DNA of 32,588 nucleotides from Bacteroidaceae bacterium (GTDB lineage: Bacteria; Bacteroidota; Bacteroidia; Bacteroidales; Bacteroidaceae), in the NCBI GenBank assembly GCA_024401305.1, contig JAKSLI010000039.1, positions 1 to 32,588 on the forward strand, given 5' to 3'. Below, one piece after another: positions 22,378 to 30,010 of the stretch. Within the stretch, counting starts at the first letter, position 1, and each line of letters opens with the position of its first letter. The notes below the pieces were generated by a model, which worked only from the letters and a program-made list of their open reading frames with translations, ran no database searches and was not told where the DNA came from. Position numbers and translations under genes: made by a program.

Positions 22378-24459
22378 ATGAATCTAAAGAAAACCCTTAT
22401 CAGTTCCGCTCTTGCTCTCTTCGTGGCAGGAGCCAACGCACAGAACCCTTACCTCCCTCTTTGGGAACACCTTCCTGATGGAGAGCCACGAGTATTCGAA
22501 GATCCAGACAATCCTGGCAAGCTTCGCGCCTATATCATCGGTTCTCACGATTTGAAGAACACTGACTACTGTGGTCCGGACATCCGCATGTGGTCTGCAC
22601 CGGTAGAAGACCTCAGCCAGTGGCGCGACGAAGGTTCACTCTTCAAGCACTATGTTGACGGACAGTGGGACACAATGTTCGCGCCAGACCTCGTTGAGGT
22701 TAAGGACAAGGTTACAGGCAAGAAGACTTACTATCTCTACCCTCACTCTCGCGGAAATCGCCGTGTGCCAACTGTTGCCAAGGGTGATCGTCCTAACGGA
22801 CCTTTCACTGCTATCAACCTCACTGAGGATGGACGCCAGTGTCTCCCTGGTTCTATGATTGACTTCGACCCATCAGTATTCATCGAGAATATCACGAACA
22901 AGAAGGACAAGGATTACGACAAGGGCTTCCGCGCTTATGTATTCTACGGTTTCCAGCACTCTACTGCTGCTGAGCTCGACCAGAACACTATGTACAGCGT
23001 TCGTCCTGGCACAGACATCCGCGACTACTTCATCCCTGCCTCTTCTCGCTATGGTGAGGTTCGCGACCCTAAGGGCACTGAATATCCTGCTCTCTACAAG
23101 GGACAGAACCCAGGCGAGTTCAACTTCTTCGAGGCTTCTTCCATCCGTCAGGTTGGCAATAAGTATGTGATGGTGTTCTCTGGTTACTCTGGTCCTGACT
23201 ATGGTCTTGGCTCTACAAACTCTGCCCTTCGCTATGCTTACGGCGACTCTCCACTCGGTCCTTGGCGTTCAGGTGGTGTACTCGTTGACTCTCGTGGCGT
23301 TGTGCTCAATGAGGACGGCTCTAAGCTTACTACCACAAACTTCGCCCACAACACTCACGGTTCTCTTCAGGAAATCAACGGACAGTGGTACGTGTTCTAC
23401 CATCGTCCACCACGCGGCTTCGGCAATGCTCGCCAGTCAATGGTTGCTCCTGTGAAGATTGTTTGGGACAAGAAGAAGGTTGCTGATGGCGGTAAGGTTA
23501 CCATCGTTGGCTACGACCCATACGCAAAGGATAATGTATGGACAGCTAAGGCTGCAAATGGCGACCACTACACAGGTGCAGAGGTAACTTCCGAAGGCTT
23601 CCAGATTTTCGGTCTCGATCCATACAAGTATTACTCTGCCGGTCTTGCTTGTTACATCAACGACAATAACGCTATGCAGGACAACTGGGATGTATGGAAC
23701 AACTCCATGGATCTCGCTGGCCTCAAGAACGGCGCTATCGTTGGCTTCAAGTACTTCGGTTTCGGCGGTCTTGCTCAGGACACAAAGGGTTGCAAGGCAT
23801 TTGAAGGCACAAAGCAGGGTGATGGAACAAAGATTAACATCGATGTTACTCCAAGCGCACAGGCTTGCAAGATTCATGTCATGCTCGACGGTCCTTACGC
23901 AAACTCTACTTGGAATGGCAAGGAGATAGCCGTTATTGATGTCCCTGCAGCAGAGGTTCCTGGTGGTGGCCGTAACCCATGGGCACGCGCTCAGGCAAAG
24001 CCTATCGTTGTTTCTGCTGATGTTCCTGCCGTAGAAGGTCTTGCTGGCAAGCACGCTATCTATCTCGTAGTGGAAGGTCCAGAAATCAAGGAGCCAGAGC
24101 AGCCTCGTTTCGGAGGTCGCAACCAAGGTCCACAGCGTCCACGCGGACTCGTTGACATCCACGGACTTGGTTTCTCAAAGAACGGCACAAAGTGCGAGCG
24201 TCCTGTAGTACCTACAGTGAACATCCTCGTTGACGGTCAGCCACTCGTTATGCCAACAGCTCCTATCTTCTCAACAAACCAGAACGGCTACACAATGGTC
24301 AACCACTATCAGGTTTACGGCAAGCTCAACGCTAATTCCGTAATCACAGTGAAGGCAAATGGCGGCGATGTAAAGGCAACAGTCGGCAAGATCTCAGACG
24401 GTCGTGCAAAAGTAACTTGCTCATACAACGGCGTAGAGAAAGTCTTCCTCATCAACTAA
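22378..24459 (+). CDS. Glycoside hydrolase family 43-like arabinofuranosidase/xylosidase with C-terminal accessory domains
   Basis: This 693-residue secreted protein has a signal peptide ending at A-N-A-Q. The N-terminal five-bladed propeller shows the GH43-style segments: FEDPDNPGK (Asp42 or Asp44 as candidate general base), MIDFDPSVF (Asp162/Asp164, candidate pKa modulator) and NFFEASSIRQVGNKYVMVFSG with Glu252 as candidate general acid. Residues from about 390 to 540 look like a carbohydrate-binding beta-sandwich of CBM6 type (YYSAGLACYINDNNAMQDNW, then NGAIVGFKYFGF). A Pro/Arg-rich linker (about 570-585) precedes a last small domain. Activity on arabinoxylan or arabinan side chains is the usual expectation, but the subfamily and linkage are not decided here. 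It is monocistronic with its own promoter and terminator. Confidence 0.87.
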   Translation: MNLKKTLISSALALFVAGANAQNPYLPLWEHLPDGEPRVFEDPDNPGKLRAYIIGSHDLKNTDYCGPDIRMWSAPVEDLSQWRDEGSLFKHYVDGQWDTMFAPDLVEVKDKVTGKKTYYLYPHSRGNRRVPTVAKGDRPNGPFTAINLTEDGRQCLPGSMIDFDPSVFIENITNKKDKDYDKGFRAYVFYGFQHSTAAELDQNTMYSVRPGTDIRDYFIPASSRYGEVRDPKGTEYPALYKGQNPGEFNFFEASSIRQVGNKYVMVFSGYSGPDYGLGSTNSALRYAYGDSPLGPWRSGGVLVDSRGVVLNEDGSKLTTTNFAHNTHGSLQEINGQWYVFYHRPPRGFGNARQSMVAPVKIVWDKKKVADGGKVTIVGYDPYAKDNVWTAKAANGDHYTGAEVTSEGFQIFGLDPYKYYSAGLACYINDNNAMQDNWDVWNNSMDLAGLKNGAIVGFKYFGFGGLAQDTKGCKAFEGTKQGDGTKINIDVTPSAQACKIHVMLDGPYANSTWNGKEIAVIDVPAAEVPGGGRNPWARAQAKPIVVSADVPAVEGLAGKHAIYLVVEGPEIKEPEQPRFGGRNQGPQRPRGLVDIHGLGFSKNGTKCERPVVPTVNILVDGQPLVMPTAPIFSTNQNGYTMVNHYQVYGKLNANSVITVKANGGDVKATVGKISDGRAKVTCSYNGVEKVFLIN

Positions 24460-24485
24460 TGCAAACTCCCCATCCATTTTACAAT

Positions 24486-24518
24486 AAGCGCAAGCACTTC
24501 ACAGTGCTTGCGCTTTTT
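24486..24518 (+). terminator. Intrinsic terminator of the GH43 gene
   Basis: The arms AAGCGCAAGCACT (24486-24498) and AGTGCTTGCGCTT (24503-24515) form a perfect 13-base-pair stem with a TCAC loop. A T-tract follows to 24518. It lies 26 bases after the GH43 stop codon. Confidence 0.95.
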
Positions 24519-24560
24519 ATAATTCTAACACACAATTTGAAATTGAAATTGTAATAAAGA

Positions 24561-24597
24561 AAATTGCACAAAAGGGTCAGACCCCTTTGTGCAATTT
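24561..24597. repeat. REP-like imperfect palindrome with a GGGTC/GACCC core
   Basis: The outer arms AAATTGCACAAA (24561-24572) and TTTGTGCAATTT (24586-24597) pair over 12 bases. After one A-C mismatch, GGG (with TC-A-GA at the tip) pairs with CCC. It has no T-tract beyond the stem ends and sits between two separate terminators, so it does not look like a terminator. Palindromes with a GGGTCAGACCC-like core resemble REP or miniature elements moved by REP-associated tyrosine transposases; that identification is inference. Confidence 0.6.
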
Positions 24598-24610
24598 CTA
24601 CTTGATCTTT

Positions 24611-24650
24611 AAAAAAATCCTATGAGTTATGATGCAAAACTCATAGGATT
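24611..24650 (-). terminator. Intrinsic terminator of the YqeY-domain gene
   Basis: The arms AATCCTATGAGTT (24616-24628) and AACTCATAGGATT (24638-24650) form a perfect 13-base-pair stem. On the - strand the stem runs into a T-tract given by the A run at 24611-24617. It lies 22 bases beyond the stop of the YqeY-domain gene. Confidence 0.92.
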
Positions 24651-24672
24651 ATGAATCTTTTCCCGTTATTTA

Positions 24673-25119
24673 TTATCCGAGGAGTTCCTTTACTATGCCA
24701 GAAATCACGCGGCCATCAGCCTTGCCTGCCAACTGCTTGCTGGCAACACCCATGACCTTGCCCATCTCCTTCATTGAAGTGGCACCTGTCTCTGCGATGA
24801 TTGCCTTCACAGCCTCCTTGATTTCCTCTTCCGAGAGCTGCTTAGGAAGGTATGATTCAATAACCTCCACCTGAGCAAGTTCTGCGTCGGCGAGATCCTG
24901 ACGGTTCTGCTGCACAAAGAGCTGGGCAGCATCCTTGCCCTGCTTTGCGAGCTTTGCTATAATCTTCAGCGCGTCGGCATCTTCGAGAGTGTCGTTTGCA
25001 CCTGGGGCTGTCTTTGCTTCAAGAAACACCTTCTTGATGTTACGGAGTGTTTCAAGACGCACTTTGTCACGAGCCTTCATGGCTTCCTTGATATCGTTTG
25101 TTATCTGATCAAAAAGCAT
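24673..25119 (-). CDS. yqeY: GatB/YqeY domain-containing protein
   Basis: This 148-residue soluble protein matches the stand-alone YqeY family, which shares its fold with the C-terminal tRNA-binding part of GatB of the amidotransferase. The visible hallmarks are the start LFDQITNDIKEAMKARDKVRLETLRNIKK, the charged helices that follow, V-I-E-S-Y-L-P-K-Q-L-S-E-E-E-I (about residues 86-100), and the C-terminal GATSMKEMGKVMGVASKQLAGKADG, all diagnostic. The length is the family norm. The molecular role of YqeY is not well defined; a link with tRNA or amidotransfer is assumed by homology. It is a single-gene unit with its own promoter and terminator. Confidence 0.95.
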   Translation of the reverse strand: MLFDQITNDIKEAMKARDKVRLETLRNIKKVFLEAKTAPGANDTLEDADALKIIAKLAKQGKDAAQLFVQQNRQDLADAELAQVEVIESYLPKQLSEEEIKEAVKAIIAETGATSMKEMGKVMGVASKQLAGKADGRVISGIVKELLG

Positions 25120-25152
25120 AATTTTACTGAGTTTTAGTTACATAATATCATG

Positions 25153-25160
25153 CAAAGTTA
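25153..25160 (-). promoter_or_regulatory. Candidate -7 element of the YqeY-domain gene
   Basis: On the - strand TAACTTTG followed by CA (25160-25151) matches the Bacteroides -7 consensus TAnnTTTG. It is 34 bases upstream of the start codon. The -33 element is poor: only ATTG, about 23 bases upstream, resembles TTTG. Confidence 0.6.
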
Positions 25161-25252
25161 AGCTTTTTTCCATAAATCGTAAGCAATTCCTGAAAAAACT
25201 TTGTTTTTTATCGCACTTTTCCCATTATAGTCTCCAAAACGGTGCTGTCAAA

Positions 25253-25284
25253 TTTGCCGTTATCCGACATTTTATGTAATTTTG
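25253..25284 (+). promoter_or_regulatory. Bacteroides-type promoter of the mgtC-like/transporter/nadD operon
   Basis: TTTG (25253-25256), a 20-base spacer and TAATTTTG (25277-25284) match the -33 and -7 elements perfectly. The heptamer array begins at the next base, so the transcript should start inside the array and its whole 5' leader is repeat sequence. Confidence 0.85.
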
Positions 25285-25333
25285 TCATCATTCATCACTC
25301 AATACTCATTACTCATTACTCAACGACCCATAC
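25285..25333 (+). repeat. Tandem heptamer array forming the 5' leader of the mgtC-like gene
   Basis: Seven 7-base units run from the base after the -7 element to the base before the ATG: TCATCAT, TCATCAC, TCAATAC, TCATTAC (twice), TCAACGA and a degenerate CCCATAC. The start codon at 25334 is in register with the units. The array is exactly 49 bases. Confidence 0.85.
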
Positions 25334-26056
25334 ATGGATTTCTCATACATCATCGACCAAATAAACAGTACGGAGGTGACTGCTATCGGCGCCTTCTTCA
25401 AACTTCTCCTTTCCGGCATTCTCGGCGCAGCCATCGGCGTGGAGCGAAAGCACAAGGGACAGCGTGCCGGCATGCGTACCATTGCACTGATTGCCATGGG
25501 TGCTACCCTCGCCATGCTCGTATCCATCTATATTCCACAGGTCTATATGGGCTTGAAGAACGGCGACCCAGGGCGTATAGCAGCACAGGTGGTCAGCGGT
25601 ATCGGTTTCCTTGGCGCGGGTGCCATCATACAGAGTAAGGGTAGCGTTCGCGGACTCACCACGGCTGCCGTTATCTGGATCACTGCCATGGTTGGTCTTG
25701 CCGTCGGTTCTGGTATGTATCTCATCTCAACGATCACGACGGTTCTTATCCTAATAATACTTACCATCCTCGACAAGTACGAGAAGCAGCTGCGACTGAA
25801 CTGGGAAAGCAAGTTCATTCGCCTGAAGCTTGGCAGTATAAACGACAACATTGAGCCTTATCTTGCGCTTTTCGAGAAGCATAGCGTTCACGTCAGCGAC
25901 ACCTACATCCGCTACGACTACACGCTCCCGGCAACAACCGTCAACTTCATGATTCGCACCAAAGGCAATACAAACTTCATAAAGCTCTTTGAGGAAATCC
26001 ACGCTCTCAACGACAAGACCCTCTCACTTACACTAACTGATGAGGTTAACAATTAA
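25334..26056 (+). CDS. MgtC/SapB-family inner-membrane protein
   Basis: This 240-residue membrane protein has about five N-terminal transmembrane segments, with the family motifs LGAAIGVERKHKGQRAGMRT (about residues 30-50), GIGFLGAGAIIQ (about 89-100) and GLTTAAVIWITAMVGLAVG (about 106-124). A soluble ACT-like C-terminal domain follows (about 155-240). The family is best known from Salmonella MgtC (adaptation to low magnesium, inhibition of ATP synthase) and from SapB, but most members have no assigned role. It is the first gene of a three-gene operon and is followed after 73 bases by a sodium symporter. A magnesium or acid-stress role is possible but not shown by this context. Confidence 0.94.
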   Translation: MDFSYIIDQINSTEVTAIGAFFKLLLSGILGAAIGVERKHKGQRAGMRTIALIAMGATLAMLVSIYIPQVYMGLKNGDPGRIAAQVVSGIGFLGAGAIIQSKGSVRGLTTAAVIWITAMVGLAVGSGMYLISTITTVLILIILTILDKYEKQLRLNWESKFIRLKLGSINDNIEPYLALFEKHSVHVSDTYIRYDYTLPATTVNFMIRTKGNTNFIKLFEEIHALNDKTLSLTLTDEVNN

Positions 26057-26128
26057 GTGATTGTTGTAACGGTAGGAACGAGAATAACGTTAGGAACGAT
26101 AACAAAAAACCAAACGAAAACTAGACAA
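26057..26128 (+). repeat. Tandem nonamer array between the mgtC-like gene and the transporter gene
   Basis: Starting at the base after the mgtC-like stop codon, eight 9-base units fill the spacer, leaving one base before the ATG at 26130. Units two to five (GTAACGGTA, GGAACGAGA, ATAACGTTA, GGAACGATA) and seven (CAAACGAAA) obey NNAACGNNA; units one, six and eight are degenerate. The consensus is the same as in the array at 17817-17879. Confidence 0.8.
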
Positions 26129-26129
26129 T

Positions 26130-27485
26130 ATGACACAGGAAAGAGTAAACTTCGGAAGCAAACTGGGCATCATACTTGCCACTGTCGGCAGTGCTGTTGG
26201 ACTTGGCAATGTGTGGCGATTCCCTTACATCACAGGCGAGAATGGCGGTGCAGCCTTCCTTATCATCTATGCGCTGTGCGTAGTGCTGCTTGGCATCCCT
26301 TGCATGGTGAGCGAATTCATCATCGGACGCTCTGCTCAGGCTAACACGGCTCGCGCTTTCACGAAGATGGCTGACGGCAGACCATGGAAATGGATTGGCT
26401 ATCTCAGCGTGTTCACAGGTTTCTCCATAACATGCTATTATGCCATCGTTTCGGGTTGGTGCTTCCACTACATCTTTGCACCGTTCACCACTGACCTCAG
26501 CACACCGGAACTCGTAGGAAAGCACTTCACGGAGTTCTCGAGCAATCCTATCACGCCATTGCTTTGGACTCTCGGACTTATCCTAATCTGCCATTTCATC
26601 ATCACTCGTGGCGTGCAGAAAGGCATTGAGAAGATGTCGAAGTATTTCATGCCATTGCTCTTCATCCTTCTGCTCATCATCGTCGTTGCTTCTTGCATGT
26701 TGCCTGGTGCGGTAAAAGGCTTGGAGTTTCTTTTCCTTCCTGACTTCTCTAAACTTACGCCTAACTCGGTGCTTGCTGCCATGGGACAGTCGTTCTACTC
26801 GCTTTCCATCGCCATGGGCTGCATCTGCACATACGCTTCATATTTCAGTCGCGAAACGAACCTCACTCGCACAGCCGTTCAGATTAGTCTGCTCGACAGC
26901 GTTGTGGCAATCCTTGCTGGTATGATGATTTTCCCTGCTGCCTTTGCCGTTGGCGTTAGTCCGGACTCTGGCGCTTCGCTTGTTTTCGTGACACTGCCTA
27001 ATGTGTTCAACCAGGCGTTCTCTGCGATGCCAGCAGTAGGTATGGTTGTTTCCGTAGCGTTCTATTCATTGCTCTCTCTCGCAGCACTCACATCGCTCAT
27101 GTCGCTCCATGAGGTTGCAACAGCCTTCGTACACGAGGAGTTCGATATGAGCAGAAAGAAAGCAGCAGCCATCGTGACAGGCATTGCCATGGTTATCGGT
27201 TCGTTCTGCTCACTTTCGCTCGGCGACTGGAGTTGGCTTCAGGTTGCAGGCATGTCGCTCTTCGACTTCTTCGACTACACTACAGGCCAGATTCTGCTGC
27301 CTGTCATCGGTTTCTTCACATGCATCTTCCTCGGTTGGTTTGGTCCACGTGACAGAATACGCGCTGAGTTCACTAACGACGGCACTTACAAGGGAAAACT
27401 CTTCAAGTGTTATCTCTTCCTCATCAAGTTCTTCTGTCCTATAGCCATCGCTCTCGTGTTCCTCAACCAGTTGGGTATAATTTAG
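26130..27485 (+). CDS. Sodium-dependent transporter of the NSS (SNF/LeuT-like) family
   Basis: This 451-residue inner-membrane symporter probably takes up an amino acid or similar small molecule with sodium. The first transmembrane segment carries the NSS signature GSAVGLGNVWRFPYI (about residues 20-34), followed by G-E-N-G-G-A-A-F, and the protein has about eleven hydrophobic segments with the LeuT-type arrangement. Position-specific signs include the TM6-like SFYSLSIAMGCICTYASYF (about 224-242) and the later conserved helices. The substrate cannot be inferred. It is the middle gene of the operon, with NadD starting 13 bases after its stop, so the two are surely co-transcribed. Confidence 0.95.
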   Translation: MTQERVNFGSKLGIILATVGSAVGLGNVWRFPYITGENGGAAFLIIYALCVVLLGIPCMVSEFIIGRSAQANTARAFTKMADGRPWKWIGYLSVFTGFSITCYYAIVSGWCFHYIFAPFTTDLSTPELVGKHFTEFSSNPITPLLWTLGLILICHFIITRGVQKGIEKMSKYFMPLLFILLLIIVVASCMLPGAVKGLEFLFLPDFSKLTPNSVLAAMGQSFYSLSIAMGCICTYASYFSRETNLTRTAVQISLLDSVVAILAGMMIFPAAFAVGVSPDSGASLVFVTLPNVFNQAFSAMPAVGMVVSVAFYSLLSLAALTSLMSLHEVATAFVHEEFDMSRKKAAAIVTGIAMVIGSFCSLSLGDWSWLQVAGMSLFDFFDYTTGQILLPVIGFFTCIFLGWFGPRDRIRAEFTNDGTYKGKLFKCYLFLIKFFCPIAIALVFLNQLGII

Positions 27486-27498
27486 AACAAATAACAAA

Positions 27499-28059
27499 AT
27501 GAGAATAGGTATTTTCGGCGGCTCGTTCAATCCCATCCACAACGGCCACATATCAATAGCAGAGGAACTGCTGCAGACGGAGTTTGTTGACGAGATATGG
27601 TTTGTTATCTCGCCACAGAATCCACTGAAGCAGAAGGCAGACCTATGGCCAGACGCATTGCGCTTCGAGATAGCAGGGAAGGCTCTTGAAAGTCACCCTC
27701 GCCTGAAGCCATGCGATGTGGAATATCATCTGCCGAAGCCTTCATACATGTGGACAACTCTCAACGAACTCAAGTCGCAGTATCCGGAGCATGAGTTTGT
27801 TCTTCTCATCGGCGCCGACAACTGGCTTCTCTTCTCGCGTTGGTATCGTAGCGAGGACATCCTGAACGACTTCGAACTCGGCATCTATCCGCGTCCAGGC
27901 TATATAATAAATGAAGAGGAACTCCCTGAAACCGTCCATTTCTTCAACACCGGTCTTTATGACATCAGCAGCACCGAAATCCGCCGCCGACTGAAAAACG
28001 GAGAATCCATCGAAGGCCTTGTGCCCAGCTCCGTCATAGACTTCCTTGAGCATAAGTAA
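27499..28059 (+). CDS. nadD: Nicotinate-nucleotide adenylyltransferase
   Basis: This 186-residue enzyme joins nicotinate mononucleotide and ATP to make deamido-NAD in NAD biosynthesis. The nucleotidyltransferase motif GGSFNPIHNGH (residues 8-18) contains the H-x-G-H-type signature, P-Q-N-P-L-K-Q forms the substrate loop, and ISSTEIRRRL (about residues 155-164) is the second ATP-binding motif. The length fits NadD rather than the longer NadM. The start ATG at 27499 places the motif a few residues in, as expected. It is the last gene of the operon and ends before a strong terminator. No metabolic link to the upstream transporter is obvious. Confidence 0.97.
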   Translation: MRIGIFGGSFNPIHNGHISIAEELLQTEFVDEIWFVISPQNPLKQKADLWPDALRFEIAGKALESHPRLKPCDVEYHLPKPSYMWTTLNELKSQYPEHEFVLLIGADNWLLFSRWYRSEDILNDFELGIYPRPGYIINEEELPETVHFFNTGLYDISSTEIRRRLKNGESIEGLVPSSVIDFLEHK

Positions 28060-28096
28060 TTCAAGGTCCACACACCAATATTTATATCAAAACAAT

Positions 28097-28130
28097 AATC
28101 CCTCACCGTGCAAACGATGAGGGATTTTTT
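28097..28130. terminator. Intrinsic terminator between nadD and the convergent OB-repeat lipoprotein gene
   Basis: The arms AATCCCTCA (28097-28105) and TGAGGGATT (28118-28126) form a 9-base-pair stem, with a possible inner CG/CG extension, and a T-tract follows to 28130. It is clearly oriented for the + strand nadD operon. On the - strand the following sequence is only partly T-rich, so it may also serve the convergent operon, less strongly. Confidence 0.9.
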
Positions 28131-28152
28131 GTCACATTATTGTTTGTGAGTA

Positions 28153-29976
28153 TTACTTGCGGCGACTTGAATTTGCTTTTGCATTTGCCTTTACATACTC
28201 GATGCCGATAGTCTTAATGCGGATCTGAGCAGCTGTACCTGTGCCTGTATGACCGTTCTTGATGGTAACAGTATTGCTATTGATGTCCTTGACAACGATG
28301 ACGTCACCGATAGTCGTTGCGTTACCAGGAGAAGCTTCGCCCTTACCTTCTGCCACACATACGATGTTCTGGTAAGTGTCGCAGTTGATGGCGATGTTTT
28401 TCACGTTCTTGCTGAAAGTGATGGTAACGGTGTTTGTAGGATACATGCGAATAGTGTTGAAGCCGTTGCTTGAGTAGAACTTAGGGGCATTTGTGTTTGT
28501 ACCCTTGTCGGCAGTGAAAGAGAGACCGCCAACAGATGTTCCGTTGATTTCCTTACCAGACTCAACAACGCCTACGAAACTTGCAACGTCGAAAGTCTCG
28601 TCAACATTGATGTTTGCGTCGCCTGTGTTGCCGCCAGGATTGTCGTTGCCGCCACCTGTGGTAGTGCCAAGCTCAGTCTTGCCGTTAACGAATACGAGAC
28701 AACCTGCACCCTTTCCTGTAGTCTCAGGAGTGTTGCCCTTGTAGTTTACGAGGTTGCCCTTGATGACGATGACATCACCCTTCTTGAGAGTACCTGCTGT
28801 AGCCGATGTGAACTTCTCGCCATTGAGAGAGTTGATTTGGTAAGCCTGGAATACCTCAGAAGAGCCTGCAACATCAACCATATTTATTGAGATGTTACCG
28901 TACTGGTCAACGCCTGATGTATTGATAGTCTCGATGATTCCCTGCACATAATACTGTTCAGCAGTAGCAGTTTCGCCTGTTTCCTTACACTTCTGAACGG
29001 CAGCAGCAACATTGAATGGAGTGTCGATAGTACCGTTACCTGAAGGAGTGCCTGGAGTTACTTCTGGAGTTGTGCCGCCACCTTCAACCTTGCCGTTGAG
29101 AGAGTAGATGTAAGCCTTGTTCTGAACAGTTTCAGGAGTATTGCCTTTGTAGTTTACAACCTTACCGCAAACAATAACTTCGTCGCCAACCATAAGAGCA
29201 TTAGGATCTTTACATTGCTTGTTGCCAAGGCCAAGAGCACGGAAACAGTAGAACTTATCAGCAGATTCGTTGCTGTCAGCAATGTAGAATGTAGCATTTC
29301 CATAGTCGCTGAAAGCTTCCTTAACTTCAACAACGATACCCTTTACATAAATGTCGTTAGCAGATTCAGTGTCAGCAGCAAGGGAAGTTGCATAAGCTAT
29401 TGCTGCAGTAGCGTTGTATGGATCTGCCTGAGTTCCTGTACCCTTAGGTTCGCCTTGGATAACAGGAGTGTCGTTACCGCCAACACCGTTTACCGAAACG
29501 AGTTGAGCAGCGCCTTTTCCTTCTGTTTCTGGGGTATTACCGCTATAATTATAGACTTTTCCCTTTACAACCACTACATCACCCTCTTTTATTTCACTTG
29601 CAGTGGCTTCAGTAAACTTCTTTCCATCAATTCCAAGAATTTGGAATGCCTTAAACACATCAGAACCACCTTCGTCAATCATATCGATTGAAATATTACC
29701 ATATTGAGCTGCACCTGAAGTGTCAACATTCTTTACTACACCCTGAATGTAATAAACATCTGCAGAAACTGTTGTGCCTACTTCTTTACATTTCTCAATA
29801 GCAGCAGCTACATTAAATGGGTCAGATGCTGTACCAGAACCCTTAGGTTCAATTGTCGTAGAATCGCCGCCACCGCCAAAGATAGGGAGGTCGTATGGCA
29901 TCGGTACGTCTTCACAACTGCTGAGAGCGAACATGGCTGTCAGCATTGCAAGAAATGAATAAAAATGTTTTTTCAT
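28153..29976 (-). CDS. Lipoprotein with three tandem OB-fold-like repeats
   Basis: Starting at ATG 29976 the product is 607 residues with lipobox L-S-S-C (Cys21) followed by E-D, a likely surface lipoprotein. The frame is open to 30039, but that start buries the signal peptide. Three repeats of about 130 residues lie at about 45-177, 177-312 and 312-440. Each opens with G-x-G-T-x-x-x-P-(F/Y)-N and holds a strand pair (YYIQGVVKNV-like), a G-D-x-V-x-V-x-G strand and the ending N-Y-x-G-N-T-P-E-T. This pattern resembles the OB-fold modules found beside extracellular nucleases and DUF5689 proteins in Bacteroidetes; OB folds often bind nucleic acids or sugars. Residues 450-607 form another strand-rich domain and the C terminus is basic (SSRRK). 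Binding function is inferred; no catalytic motif is seen. Confidence 0.82.
   Translation of the reverse strand: MKKHFYSFLAMLTAMFALSSCEDVPMPYDLPIFGGGGDSTTIEPKGSGTASDPFNVAAAIEKCKEVGTTVSADVYYIQGVVKNVDTSGAAQYGNISIDMIDEGGSDVFKAFQILGIDGKKFTEATASEIKEGDVVVVKGKVYNYSGNTPETEGKGAAQLVSVNGVGGNDTPVIQGEPKGTGTQADPYNATAAIAYATSLAADTESANDIYVKGIVVEVKEAFSDYGNATFYIADSNESADKFYCFRALGLGNKQCKDPNALMVGDEVIVCGKVVNYKGNTPETVQNKAYIYSLNGKVEGGGTTPEVTPGTPSGNGTIDTPFNVAAAVQKCKETGETATAEQYYVQGIIETINTSGVDQYGNISINMVDVAGSSEVFQAYQINSLNGEKFTSATAGTLKKGDVIVIKGNLVNYKGNTPETTGKGAGCLVFVNGKTELGTTTGGGNDNPGGNTGDANINVDETFDVASFVGVVESGKEINGTSVGGLSFTADKGTNTNAPKFYSSNGFNTIRMYPTNTVTITFSKNVKNIAINCDTYQNIVCVAEGKGEASPGNATTIGDVIVVKDINSNTVTIKNGHTGTGTAAQIRIKTIGIEYVKANAKANSSRRK
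28660..29842 (-). repeat. Three in-frame OB-like coding repeats of about 390-405 bases
   Basis: The repeats lie at about 29447-29842 (repeat 1), 29042-29446 (repeat 2) and 28660-29041 (repeat 3). At the protein level repeats 1 and 3 look about 60% identical and repeat 2 is more divergent, so the order of duplication is not simply stepwise. Boundaries are approximate to within some 15 bases. Confidence 0.75.
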
Positions 29977-30010
29977 ATTGTGTTTTGTTTTTAATCGGGG
30001 GTTGGTTGGG

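Noticed and set aside
17895-24459. GH3, GH43, deacylase and kinases as parts of the FAS1-SusCD locus
   Set aside because: A strong bidirectional terminator and opposite orientation separate them from the SusCD operon; only proximity suggests a link.
17817-26128. The tandem arrays as CRISPR
   Set aside because: Units are 7-9 bases, contiguous and without spacers, and there are no cas genes.
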